The position numbers and the translations under genes were made by a program. From contig JALHDK010000210.1 of the NCBI GenBank assembly GCA_022838965.1, positions 1-5,552 of the forward strand: a stretch of 5,552 bases of DNA, written 5' to 3'. The stretch comes from Actinomycetales bacterium. Lineage in GTDB: Bacteria; Actinomycetota; Actinomycetes; Actinomycetales; Actinomycetaceae. Position 1 is the stretch's first letter. Each line of letters starts with the position of its first letter. This document shows positions 1 through 5,552 of the stretch, one piece after another. The notes beneath the pieces are model-generated. The model was not told the origin of the DNA. It saw nothing but the letters and a program-made list of their open reading frames with translations, and did not search any database.

Positions 1-291
1 CATGAGGAACAGGGCACACACCAGGGTGGTGAACGCCGTCACCGTCAGCATCACGGCGGTGAGCGTGTCCGAGACGAAGGGAATCGCCACCCCGGGAACG
101 AAACTCCCCACGGATTCGGCGATGACCGGTTCGTCCACGTGACCGAGCAGCAGCAGCACGCCGGCGCCCGTCGCGGCCGCGGGAACGCCCAGCATGAGCA
201 GCCGGTCGAGTGCGACGTTGCGGACGAGCACGGTGAGCGCCGCCGCGGACAGCGGGACGGCGACGAACAGGGGAAGGAGCGCGGCGTTCAT
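1..291 (-). CDS. mrpD: Mrp/Mnh cation:proton antiporter subunit D, N-terminal part (cut by window edge)
   Basis: This is the first 97 codons of an MrpD (MnhD) subunit, a membrane protein homologous to the proton-pumping ND2/ND4/ND5 subunits of complex I and one of the two large subunits of the Mrp Na+(K+)/H+ antiporter. The visible part begins MNAALLPLFVAVPL and has three hydrophobic stretches (about residues 2-22, 31-48 and 69-95). Between the last two lies an extracytoplasmic-looking segment with the family-like pattern G.....GVAIPFVSDTLTAVML, where the family has an Asp-Thr/Ser-Leu motif before TM3. The ATG shares four bases (ATGA) with the mrpC stop codon, so translation is probably coupled. 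A purine-rich GGGGGAG at 303-309 lies 11 nt upstream and can serve as the ribosome binding site. The catalytic Glu and Lys residues lie beyond the edge. Identity rests on this N-terminus plus gene order. Confidence 0.9.
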   Translation of the reverse strand, partial: MNAALLPLFVAVPLSAAALTVLVRNVALDRLLMLGVPAAATGAGVLLLLGHVDEPVIAESVGSFVPGVAIPFVSDTLTAVMLTVTAFTTLVCALFLM

Positions 292-620
292 CGGTCGTGT
301 GGCTCCCCCGTCCTGGGGATGACGTGGGTGTCATCGTTGTTGCCGAGAACCGCGAGCATGAGCATGAACACGGTGACCGCGAGCGTGATGACGATCGCGG
401 TCAGTACGAACGCCTGCGGCAACGGGTCCGCTGCCACGGCCGCGTCGGTCCGGTCGGCGAGCGGCTCCCCCCGCCACCCCGGCACCCCGGCGCTCAGCAG
501 GACGAAGTTGGCGGCGTGGCTCAACAGCCCGATGCCGAAGACAGCCCGGACCATGCTCCGCTGGAGCAGGAGGTAGACCCCTCCCGCGGTCAGCACGGTC
601 ACCGTCAACGCGAGGATCAT
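288..620 (-). CDS. mrpC: Mrp/Mnh cation:proton antiporter subunit C (NuoK-like)
   Basis: This is a complete 110-residue MrpC (MnhC), the small NuoK-like subunit that sits in the membrane next to MrpD in the Mrp antiporter. Three transmembrane segments are visible, at about residues 3-19, 25-45 and 66-92. Family signatures are GVYLLLQRSMVRAVFGIGLLSHAANFVLL (written here as positions 14-42, key residues G14, L19, S34, N38) and ADPLPQAFVLTAIVI near residues 64-78. A short polar tail follows (NNDDTHVIPRTGEPHDR). Length is normal for the family. The ATG overlaps the mrpA stop by ATGA, and its own TGA overlaps the mrpD start in the same way. A good Shine-Dalgarno GGGAG (629-633) lies 8 nt upstream of the ATG, which supports this start. 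The gene is expected to be expressed only as part of the mrp operon. Confidence 0.95.
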   Translation of the reverse strand: MILALTVTVLTAGGVYLLLQRSMVRAVFGIGLLSHAANFVLLSAGVPGWRGEPLADRTDAAVAADPLPQAFVLTAIVITLAVTVFMLMLAVLGNNDDTHVIPRTGEPHDR

Positions 621-3481
621 CGGCCCAACTCCCGGGGTGGCATGCCGTCAGCGACATGGGTGGTGGAGGGACGTACGCGCGGTGGCCGCTCCCCGCGCAC
701 CGTGTCCATCATCTCGGCCAGCTCGCCCTCGACGGTCTGGTCGACCCGCAGGCGGACGCTCTCCCCGCCTTCCCCACGGCCGCCCGCACCCACTCCGAGG
801 AGGTTGAACGTCACGGTGATGAGCCCCACGACGGCGGCGAACACGCCGAGATCGAAGAGCATCGAGGAGGTCACCTTCTGGCCGAAGAGGTAGCCGTAGA
901 GGGGCTGGAGGAAGGACCCGGCCTCGGTGAGGCCGAGGATGCCGGTGAAGAGGGCGAAGGCCACGCCGCCACCGATGAGGTACAACGGCATGCGCGGCGG
1001 CCCGACCCGGCGGTCGCGCGAGGTCGACAGGTAGACCAGCCCGATCGCCGCGGACGCCACCAGAGCGGCGATGAAACCGCCTCCGGGGGCGTTGTGCCCC
1101 CGCATGAACAGCACGAAGGAGATGAGGATCAGCAGCGGTCCGGTGGCCCGGAGCACGAGCTGCAGGGGAACCAGGTTGGGCCACGCCTGGGTGATGGCCC
1201 GGTGGGCGGTGCTCCCGGGAGCGCGCAGCTCCAGCTCGGCGGGGGGCACGATCGACTCCGGGTCCGGCTCGATGTACCGCTGGCGCACCGTGGAGAGCAC
1301 GGCGATCATCGCGATGCCGGCCATGCCGAGCACCGTGAGCTCGCCGAGCGTGTCAAGGGCGCGGAACTCCACGAGGATCACGTTGACGATGTTGGAGGCG
1401 CTGGCGACCTCGGGACCCTCCTGCAGGTAGTACTCGGCCACCGCGGATCGTTCCCGCCGTCCCGTCAGCATCCAGGTGGCCCCGCCGGCCGCCAGGCCGA
1501 CGCTCACCGCGAGCACGACCTTCGGGACGTGCCAGACGCCGGCGGCCGGGCCGAACCTCAGCGGGAGGCGCTGCAGGACGAGCATGATCACGATGATCGT
1601 GAGGGCCTCGACGAGCAGCTGCGTGAGGCCCACGTCCGGGGCTCCGAGCGCCACGATCTGCACGGTGGCGAGAATGCCCACCGCGGAAAGGGACACGGTG
1701 GCGGCGAGGCGCGATCCCGACACACACACCATGACCACCGCCACCGCGATGAGGAGGAGCAGGACGGCGTCGATCGGCCGGCTGAGGCCGGGGGTCAGCG
1801 GCGGCAGGCCGGCGGACCAGGTGACCGCCATGCCCACGGCGAGGAAGGCGGCGAAGCTGACGAGGATCGTGGCGGCGTGACGTGTGGCGTAGTCCGCGGC
1901 GACCAGCCGGTTGACTACGAAGCCCAGGGCCTGGCTCCGCTCGTGGCTGCGCTCGATGACCTGGACGCCCGTGAAGGGCAGCGTGACCCTGGCGTAGAGG
2001 GGCTCGAGCTCGCGGCGCCGCAGGGCGAGGATCGTGCCCACCGCCAGAATGACCGCCGTGACCAGCAGCTCGAGGGTGAAGCCGTGCCAGAGGGTGAGAT
2101 GCGGGTGGGGATCCGTCCCGGGCAGCGCGGCCTGGGTGGCGCGCGCCACGGGGGTGTCGAGCAGGCCGGCGGCGAAGGCCAGCGGCACGCTCGCCACGAT
2201 CGGCAGGGCGGCCGGGATGACCAGCGACGGCGCGGGCTTCTCGATGGGGCGGTCCGCGACGCCGTCGACGAAGCCACCGAGCACGATCCGGGCGCAGTAC
2301 GCGAACGTGAGCACTGCTCCGGTCGCGGCCACCACCAGGGCGGCCCATCCGGCCCACACGCCCCCGGGCGCTCCTTGGAGAGCGGCGAGGATCGACTCCT
2401 TGGAGGCGAAGCCCAGCATGGGCGGCACCCCGGCCATGGACGCGCAGCCCAGGATCATGACGGCGAAGCTGCCCGGCATGGCGCGGTACAACTGTGGCAG
2501 GCGCCGGATGTCGCGGGTGTGGGTGGCGTGGTCCACCACGCCGACCATCATGAAGAGGCCGGACTTGAACAGGGCGTGGGCGATCGTGTGGAAGACGGCG
2601 GCGAGCAGGGCGTACTCGGTGCCCACTCCGATGGTGGCGACGATGAGACCGAGCTGGCTCACCGTCGAGTAGGCCATGAGCTTCTTCAGGTCCGTCTGCT
2701 GCAGCGCGATCCGGGCACCGAGCAGCGCGGTGAACAGTCCGACAGTGATGAGGATGACGTTCCATGCCGGGACCGCGTGGAACGCGGGGCTGAAGCGCAT
2801 GAGCAGGAAGATGCCGGCCTTGACCACGGCGGCGGCGTGCAGGTAGGCGCTCACCGGGGTGGACGCGGCCATCGCATCGGGCAGCCAGACGTGGAACGGG
2901 AACTGCGCGGACTTGGTCATCGCGGCAACCACCACGAGCACGGCCACGATCGAGGTGAAGCCCGGGTCGCTCGACCACACCGGGTGGGTGAGCGCGGCCG
3001 AGACGGAGGTGGTCCCGGTCCGCACGATGATCAGCACCACCGCGGGGATGAGGCTCAGGCCGCCGATGAACGTGAGCAGCAGGGTGCGCATGGAGGCGAC
3101 CTCGCCCGCGTTGCCCGCCTGGGCGATGAGCAGGAAGGATGCCAGGGAGGTCAGCTCCCAGCAGATGAACAGCAGCACGAGGTCGTCGGCCAGCACGAGG
3201 CCCACCATGGAGAAGGTGAAGGTCGCCATGACCAGGAAGAAGCCCGTGTTCCGGCCCGGGGCCAGGTACCGCGCCGAGTACGCGAGCACGACCGCGCCGA
3301 TCACCAGGGCGATCATCCCGAACACCACCAGCACCCTGGACGCGGCCGGGAGGAAGGCGCCGGCAGCGGCGAGATAGGCGGCGGCCAGCACCCAGCCGGC
3401 GTCGCGACCCAGCACCCGGGCGAGCGGGGCGGCGGCCACCAGGGCCGCGGCGATCACGAGGAGGGTCCAGACGAGGGCCAT
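617..3481 (-). CDS. mrpA: Mrp/Mnh antiporter subunit A fused to MrpB domain
   Basis: This 954-residue multispanning protein is the largest subunit of the Mrp Na+(K+)/H+ antiporter. Residues about 50-410 are the ND5-like proton-channel core, with E109 in CWELTSL, K190 in MTKSAQFPFHVWLPDA, H215 in SAYLHAAAVVKAG, K221, and LKKLMAYSTVSQLG near 265-278. Residues about 570-650 are the DUF4040 region with GAPDVGLTQLLVEALT (D616, E625). Residues about 655-740 resemble the MbhE-like part, with LDTLGELTVLG (D710, E714). Residues about 765-895 are an MrpB/MnhB domain with RGHNAPGGGFIAALV (794-808). A polar tail of about 58 residues ends the protein. Fusion of A and B in one chain is common in actinobacteria, and no separate mrpB is seen. 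Oddity: the segment before TM3 looks shortened (see findings). The ATG at 3481 has a weak GGGG ribosome site 8 nt upstream, inside a hairpin arm. The stop overlaps mrpC by ATGA. Confidence 0.95.
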   Translation of the reverse strand: MALVWTLLVIAAALVAAAPLARVLGRDAGWVLAAAYLAAAGAFLPAASRVLVVFGMIALVIGAVVLAYSARYLAPGRNTGFFLVMATFTFSMVGLVLADDLVLLFICWELTSLASFLLIAQAGNAGEVASMRTLLLTFIGGLSLIPAVVLIIVRTGTTSVSAALTHPVWSSDPGFTSIVAVLVVVAAMTKSAQFPFHVWLPDAMAASTPVSAYLHAAAVVKAGIFLLMRFSPAFHAVPAWNVILITVGLFTALLGARIALQQTDLKKLMAYSTVSQLGLIVATIGVGTEYALLAAVFHTIAHALFKSGLFMMVGVVDHATHTRDIRRLPQLYRAMPGSFAVMILGCASMAGVPPMLGFASKESILAALQGAPGGVWAGWAALVVAATGAVLTFAYCARIVLGGFVDGVADRPIEKPAPSLVIPAALPIVASVPLAFAAGLLDTPVARATQAALPGTDPHPHLTLWHGFTLELLVTAVILAVGTILALRRRELEPLYARVTLPFTGVQVIERSHERSQALGFVVNRLVAADYATRHAATILVSFAAFLAVGMAVTWSAGLPPLTPGLSRPIDAVLLLLIAVAVVMVCVSGSRLAATVSLSAVGILATVQIVALGAPDVGLTQLLVEALTIIVIMLVLQRLPLRFGPAAGVWHVPKVVLAVSVGLAAGGATWMLTGRRERSAVAEYYLQEGPEVASASNIVNVILVEFRALDTLGELTVLGMAGIAMIAVLSTVRQRYIEPDPESIVPPAELELRAPGSTAHRAITQAWPNLVPLQLVLRATGPLLILISFVLFMRGHNAPGGGFIAALVASAAIGLVYLSTSRDRRVGPPRMPLYLIGGGVAFALFTGILGLTEAGSFLQPLYGYLFGQKVTSSMLFDLGVFAAVVGLITVTFNLLGVGAGGRGEGGESVRLRVDQTVEGELAEMMDTVRGERPPRVRPSTTHVADGMPPRELGR

Positions 3482-3488
3482 TTCACCA

Positions 3489-3506
3489 GCCCCAGCGGTC
3501 TGGGGC
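3489..3506 (-). promoter_or_regulatory. Stem-loop covering the probable mrpA ribosome binding site
   Basis: On the minus strand, GCCCCAG, loop ACCG, CTGGGGC forms a perfect 7-bp stem with a 4-nt loop. The 3' arm contains GGGG, the best Shine-Dalgarno candidate for mrpA, located 8 nt before its ATG. Pairing of this arm would hide the ribosome site. The hairpin is directly visible. A regulatory role is inference, and a short GC stem can occur by chance in DNA this rich in G and C. Confidence 0.45.
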
Positions 3507-3557
3507 GTGGGACCGGCTCGGCGCCTCGCTGCGGGGTGGGGCGCTCAGCATGCCGAT

Positions 3558-3587
3558 ACTTTACCAACTCATCACCGAAAATGTGAC
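3558..3587 (-). promoter_or_regulatory. Candidate sigma70-type promoter for the mrp operon
   Basis: In the only AT-richer island of this spacer, the minus strand reads GTCACA (3582-3587, four of six matches to TTGACA), an 18-bp gap, then TAAAGT (3558-3563, four of six matches to TATAAT, with the conserved T1, A2 and T6 kept). Transcription would begin near 3551 and give a leader of about 70 nt that includes the RBS hairpin. It is correctly placed between the upstream gene's end and mrpA. No other candidate in the spacer looks better. Confidence 0.4.
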
Positions 3588-3608
3588 CCACGAGACATCT
3601 TTCCCGCC

Positions 3609-3625
3609 CGCGGCCCGGGGCCGCG
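3609..3625 (-). terminator. GC hairpin downstream of the protease gene (possible terminator)
   Basis: CGCGGCC and GGCCGCG form a 7-bp stem around a 3-nt loop, 16 nt beyond the protease stop codon and before the candidate mrp promoter. No U-run follows in either direction; the minus strand continues GGCGGGAAAGATG. It is therefore not a canonical intrinsic terminator. GC stems without a U-tract are often found behind actinobacterial genes, so it may slow or end transcription, but the call is weak. Confidence 0.3.
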
Positions 3626-3641
3626 CCCCGGATCAGCACGT

Positions 3642-4661
3642 TCAGACGTCCGGCGCGCAGGCACCCTGCCCCAGAATCGACAGGCCGGTGAGGTCCCCCG
3701 CCTGGAAGGTGCGGACGGTCTGGGTCACCGGGTGCATCAGCTGGTCACGGTCGTCTACATGGTCGAGTCCGATGAGGTGCGCCATCTCGTGCCGCAGCAC
3801 GGCAACCCAGCCGGCTTCCGCATCCCCGCCACCCTCCTCGAGGTGATCCCGGTCCAGATGAATGGCACCGGACACGAGGTACCAGCGCTCCCCGGTTCCC
3901 ACCCGGTAGGTGGAGGCCACTCCGGCCACCCGGCCTTCGAGCTGGGGCACGGTGGCCGCGTCGGTCACCGCCACGAGCACAGGGGCCCACCGGTCGCCGT
4001 AGGTGTCCGGCTGGTAGGCAGCACGGTCGGGCGCCGGAACCTCCGACGTCGTCCCCTCGACCACGAGCACCAGCCCGGACGCCGCGCCCACCTCGGCCGC
4101 CACCGCCGCGACGACGTCGCGGAAGTCCGGCGGCGCCCCCGCCTCGTTCACGACCAGCCTGATCGGCCGGCACGGCGACCAGGCGACGGGGGTGACGCCG
4201 TCGTCCTGCAGGGCGGCGAAGGCGTAAGACGGGTGGGGCGCGGCCACCGCCGCCACAGGAGCGAGTCGGCTGGCGGCCTCCTCGAATCCGGGCGGGGGAT
4301 ACCCCGCCGAGGTGACGCCCGCGACCTCGAGCTCCCGGGCCTCGCCCACGAGACGCTCCACCGCCTCGACGGCCGCATCTCCGAGGGCGGTCCACGTCGC
4401 CGGGTCCGCGAGGACCTCCACCTCGGCGCGGGGGTCCGGTGAGCGCGTCCACCACACCCCGCCCAGTCCGAGAAGCAGGGCCAGGACGACGGCGGTGCCG
4501 CGCCCCCGCCGTCGGCGGCGCCGTGCCGGACCGGGAGCGTACGGGATCTCCTCCCACCGCCACGTGCTGTCCGGGACCTGACGGCCGGCGACCTCCAGCT
4601 TCACCCACTCGGGCACGCGCCCGGTGGACGAGCGGGGCAGGTCGTCGGGCGGGATCGGCAC
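3642..4661 (-). CDS. Membrane-anchored matrixin-like zinc metalloprotease
   Basis: This 339-residue protein has a cytoplasmic N-terminus of about 45 residues, an Arg cluster (ARRRRRRGRG, 46-55), one transmembrane helix (about 56-71), and a large outer domain. By the positive-inside rule this is type II topology with the protease outside the cell. The zinc site HEMAHLIGLDH (291-301) gives ligands H291, H295 and H301 and general base E292. M309 in DQLMHP is the Met-turn. Both are hallmarks of metzincins, closest to matrixins (M10). Upstream, SPCRPIRLVVN (162-172) and AYQPDTYGDRWAPVLVAV (215-232) resemble an actinobacterial matrixin family whose substrates are, to my knowledge, unknown. C164 and C335 may form a disulfide. 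No cysteine-switch propeptide is seen. The GTG at 4661 is chosen because a -10 hexamer sits exactly for a leaderless message. A GTG at 4616 would give 324 residues and also lacks a ribosome site. The substrate cannot be told. Confidence 0.85.
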   Translation of the reverse strand: MPIPPDDLPRSSTGRVPEWVKLEVAGRQVPDSTWRWEEIPYAPGPARRRRRRGRGTAVVLALLLGLGGVWWTRSPDPRAEVEVLADPATWTALGDAAVEAVERLVGEARELEVAGVTSAGYPPPGFEEAASRLAPVAAVAAPHPSYAFAALQDDGVTPVAWSPCRPIRLVVNEAGAPPDFRDVVAAVAAEVGAASGLVLVVEGTTSEVPAPDRAAYQPDTYGDRWAPVLVAVTDAATVPQLEGRVAGVASTYRVGTGERWYLVSGAIHLDRDHLEEGGGDAEAGWVAVLRHEMAHLIGLDHVDDRDQLMHPVTQTVRTFQAGDLTGLSILGQGACAPDV

Positions 4662-4667
4662 GAGACG

Positions 4668-4673
4668 ATTATC
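4668..4673 (-). promoter_or_regulatory. -10 element for a leaderless protease transcript
   Basis: The minus strand reads GATAAT, five of six matches to TATAAT. Six bases (CGTCTC) then separate it from the GTG at 4661, so the hexamer occupies -12 to -7 if transcription starts on the G of the start codon. No Shine-Dalgarno sequence lies upstream of the GTG, as expected for a leaderless gene. No convincing -35 is seen 16-18 bp further upstream, where the DNA is C-rich. Confidence 0.5.
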
Positions 4674-4726
4674 CGTCCCCGGCTGCCCGGGCGGGAGGGG
4701 CGGGGTTCGGTGCGCGCGATGGGTAC

Positions 4727-4738
4727 TCCCCCGGGGGA
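4727..4738. repeat. Perfect 12-bp palindrome in the divergent spacer
   Basis: TCCCCCGGGGGA is a perfect inverted repeat with no central gap, lying between the protease start and the ABC ATPase start, 66 bp upstream of the protease GTG. The flanking bases (C on both sides) do not extend the symmetry. It could be an operator half-site pair or simply a G/C run product. No known regulator motif is recognised. Confidence 0.4.
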
Positions 4739-4739
4739 C

Positions 4740-4792
4740 GTGAGCGTGGATCGCCTCACTATCCAGACTCACATCCCCACATGAAGTCTCAC
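4740..4792. repeat. Cluster of CTCAC/GTGAG pentamers in the divergent spacer
   Basis: GTGAG occurs at 4740-4744 and CTCAC at 4755-4759, 4768-4772 and 4788-4792. The first two copies of CTCAC are extended as CTCACTATCC (4755-4764) and CTCACATCC (4768-4776), a near-direct repeat with 13-bp period. GTGAGCG (4740-4746) and the CG-C-CTCAC ending at 4759 can also pair with one bulged base. This stretch is less GC-rich than its surroundings. A regulator-binding function is inference only. Confidence 0.35.
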
Positions 4793-4847
4793 GCCCGGGC
4801 GGCCGAGGAACACAGCCGCCTGAGGTCACCCGCCGTTCACCCCCGCA

Positions 4848-4856
4848 TGTTTGAAT
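4848..4856 (+). promoter_or_regulatory. Candidate extended -10 for a leaderless ABC ATPase transcript
   Basis: TGTTTGAAT combines a TGn extension with TTGAAT, four of six matches to TATAAT but lacking the usual A at position 2. The hexamer (4851-4856) falls at -12 to -7 relative to the GTG at 4863, and no Shine-Dalgarno precedes that GTG. This spacing matches the leaderless arrangement seen for the divergent gene. The match itself is weak. Confidence 0.35.
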
Positions 4857-4862
4857 GAACGC

Positions 4863-5552
4863 GTGACCGCCGTCCTCCAGTGCACGCGCCTCTCCCGGTC
4901 CTTCGGTGACCTGCACGCCGTGGAGGACGTGAGCCTCACCATCGCCCCGGGCGAGACCTACGGACTGCTCGGCCCGAACGGCGCCGGCAAGACCACCACG
5001 ATCTCGATGATCTGCGGCCTGCTGGCTCCGACGGCCGGCGCGGTCCACGTCCTGGGCCGCGAGATCACCCCGACGGCCTCCGCGGCGAAGGCCGCTATCG
5101 GGCTGGTGCCACAGGACATCGCGCTCTACCCGGACCTCTCCGCCCGGGAGAACCTCCGCTTCTTCGGGCGGCTGCAGGGCCTGCGCGGCGCCGCCCTGGA
5201 CGCCCGCATCGACGAGACGCTCGACGTCGTCGGGCTGCGCGACCGTGCGAAGGACCGCATCGACACCTACTCCGGCGGCATGAAGCGCCGCGCCAACATC
5301 GCCGTGGGGTTGCTCCACTCCCCCACCCTCCTGGTGCTGGACGAGCCCACGGTGGGCGTGGACCCACAGAGCCGCAACTCGATCCTCGAGGCGATCGCGA
5401 ACCTCGGGACCACCGGGATGGCGGTGCTCTACACCACCCACTACATGGAGGAGGCCGAGCGGCTCTGCGACCGGATCGGCATCATCGACGCCGGGCGGCT
5501 GATCGCCGAGGGCACCCGGGACGACCTCGTGGCGAGTCTGGGCTCCGCCAGC
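4863..5552 (+). CDS. ABC-2-type exporter ATP-binding protein (cut by window edge)
   Basis: These 230 codons are open at the right edge and encode an almost complete nucleotide-binding domain of the DrrA/NatA-like class that energises ABC-2 exporters. In order it shows Walker A GPNGAGKTT (37-45, K43), Q-loop Q84 in LVPQDIALYP, signature YSGGMKRR (136-143), Walker B LLVLDEPT (156-163, D160 and E161), D-loop VGVD (164-167), and switch histidine H193 in TTHYMEEAE. All catalytic residues are present. The GTG at 4863 is chosen because the encoded start (TAVLQCTRLSRSFGDLHAV) fits the family. An in-frame stop lies at 4821-4823, and the only upstream alternative is a TTG at 4851. The gene diverges from the protease. 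A permease should follow beyond the edge. The substrate (drug, lipid, ion or other) cannot be told from the ATPase alone. Confidence 0.92.
   Translation, partial: MTAVLQCTRLSRSFGDLHAVEDVSLTIAPGETYGLLGPNGAGKTTTISMICGLLAPTAGAVHVLGREITPTASAAKAAIGLVPQDIALYPDLSARENLRFFGRLQGLRGAALDARIDETLDVVGLRDRAKDRIDTYSGGMKRRANIAVGLLHSPTLLVLDEPTVGVDPQSRNSILEAIANLGTTGMAVLYTTHYMEEAERLCDRIGIIDAGRLIAEGTRDDLVASLGSAS

Noticed and set aside
139..893. Plus-strand frames over mrpC, mrpD and the end of mrpA
   Set aside because: The products have no recognisable motifs and are compositionally shadow-like. The minus strand here is fully explained by three antiporter genes with ATGA overlaps.
1353..2978. A 541-codon minus-strand frame inside mrpA
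   Set aside because: It is on the same strand but another frame, rich in Arg, Pro, Gly and His, with no membrane or domain pattern. The mrpA frame carries continuous family motifs throughout this stretch.
656..3586. A 976-codon plus-strand open frame antisense to nearly all of mrpA
   Set aside because: Its product is a low-complexity mix of His, Gly, Glu, Asp and Arg with no domain. Such long antisense frames are expected when third codon positions of the real gene are almost always G or C.
3454..3639. A 61-codon minus-strand frame across the spacer before mrpA
   Set aside because: It overlaps the mrpA start in another frame, covers the candidate promoter and hairpin, and shows no family resemblance or ribosome site.
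3507..4858. Plus-strand frames (such as 3507-4442 and 4439-4858) antisense to the protease
   Set aside because: The opposite strand encodes a coherent protein with a membrane helix, zinc motif and Met-turn. The plus-strand products are His/Arg/Gly-rich shadows.
4662..5441. Upstream extension of the protease frame to an ATG at 5441
   Set aside because: The extension would run antisense through the ABC ATPase gene, whose Walker A, signature and Walker B motifs are certain. Its sequence is Gly/Arg/Ala-rich without motifs.
1..5552. Mobile element, CRISPR array, tRNA or phage-derived segment
   Set aside because: I saw no terminal inverted repeats with a transposase, no regularly spaced repeats, no tRNA cloverleaf and no sharp base-composition break. 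The only AT-richer stretches are the two short promoter-bearing spacers.

Overview
This window is strongly GC-rich, with G or C at nearly every third codon position. It carries GTG starts and compact minus-strand genes that overlap by ATGA. Together with a fused MrpA/MrpB antiporter subunit and an actinobacterial-style matrixin protease, this points to a high-GC Gram-positive chromosome (Actinomycetota, perhaps a Micrococcales-like lineage). The genus cannot be told from the sequence.

Layout. Positions 1-3481 (minus strand) hold the promoter-proximal part of an Mrp/Mnh-type multisubunit cation/proton antiporter operon. The order is mrpA (fused to an MrpB domain), mrpC, then the first 97 codons of mrpD, which runs off the left edge. 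The three genes are joined by two ATGA stop/start overlaps. A 160-bp spacer (3482-3641) follows. It holds a GC hairpin that may end the upstream transcript, a candidate promoter for mrpA, and a stem-loop whose 3' arm covers the likely mrpA ribosome binding site. Next, also on the minus strand, is a 339-residue single-pass membrane metalloprotease with a complete metzincin zinc motif and Met-turn (3642-4661). A 201-bp divergent spacer (4662-4862) separates it from a plus-strand ABC exporter ATPase that is cut by the right edge at 230 codons. Both divergent genes lack a Shine-Dalgarno sequence, and both have a -10-like hexamer exactly where a leaderless transcript would need it.

How the parts work together. 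The Mrp subunits form one membrane complex exchanging cytoplasmic Na+ (or K+) for external protons. Its remaining small subunits (E, F, G) are expected beyond the left edge. The protease and the ABC ATPase have no evident mechanistic tie to the antiporter. The ATPase should pair with an ABC-2 permease beyond the right edge.

I found no mobile element, tRNA, rRNA, CRISPR array or clearly novel multi-gene system. The best leads are a shortened N-terminus in MrpA, the RBS-covering hairpin before mrpA, the leaderless-looking divergent promoter region, and the functionally unassigned surface protease.
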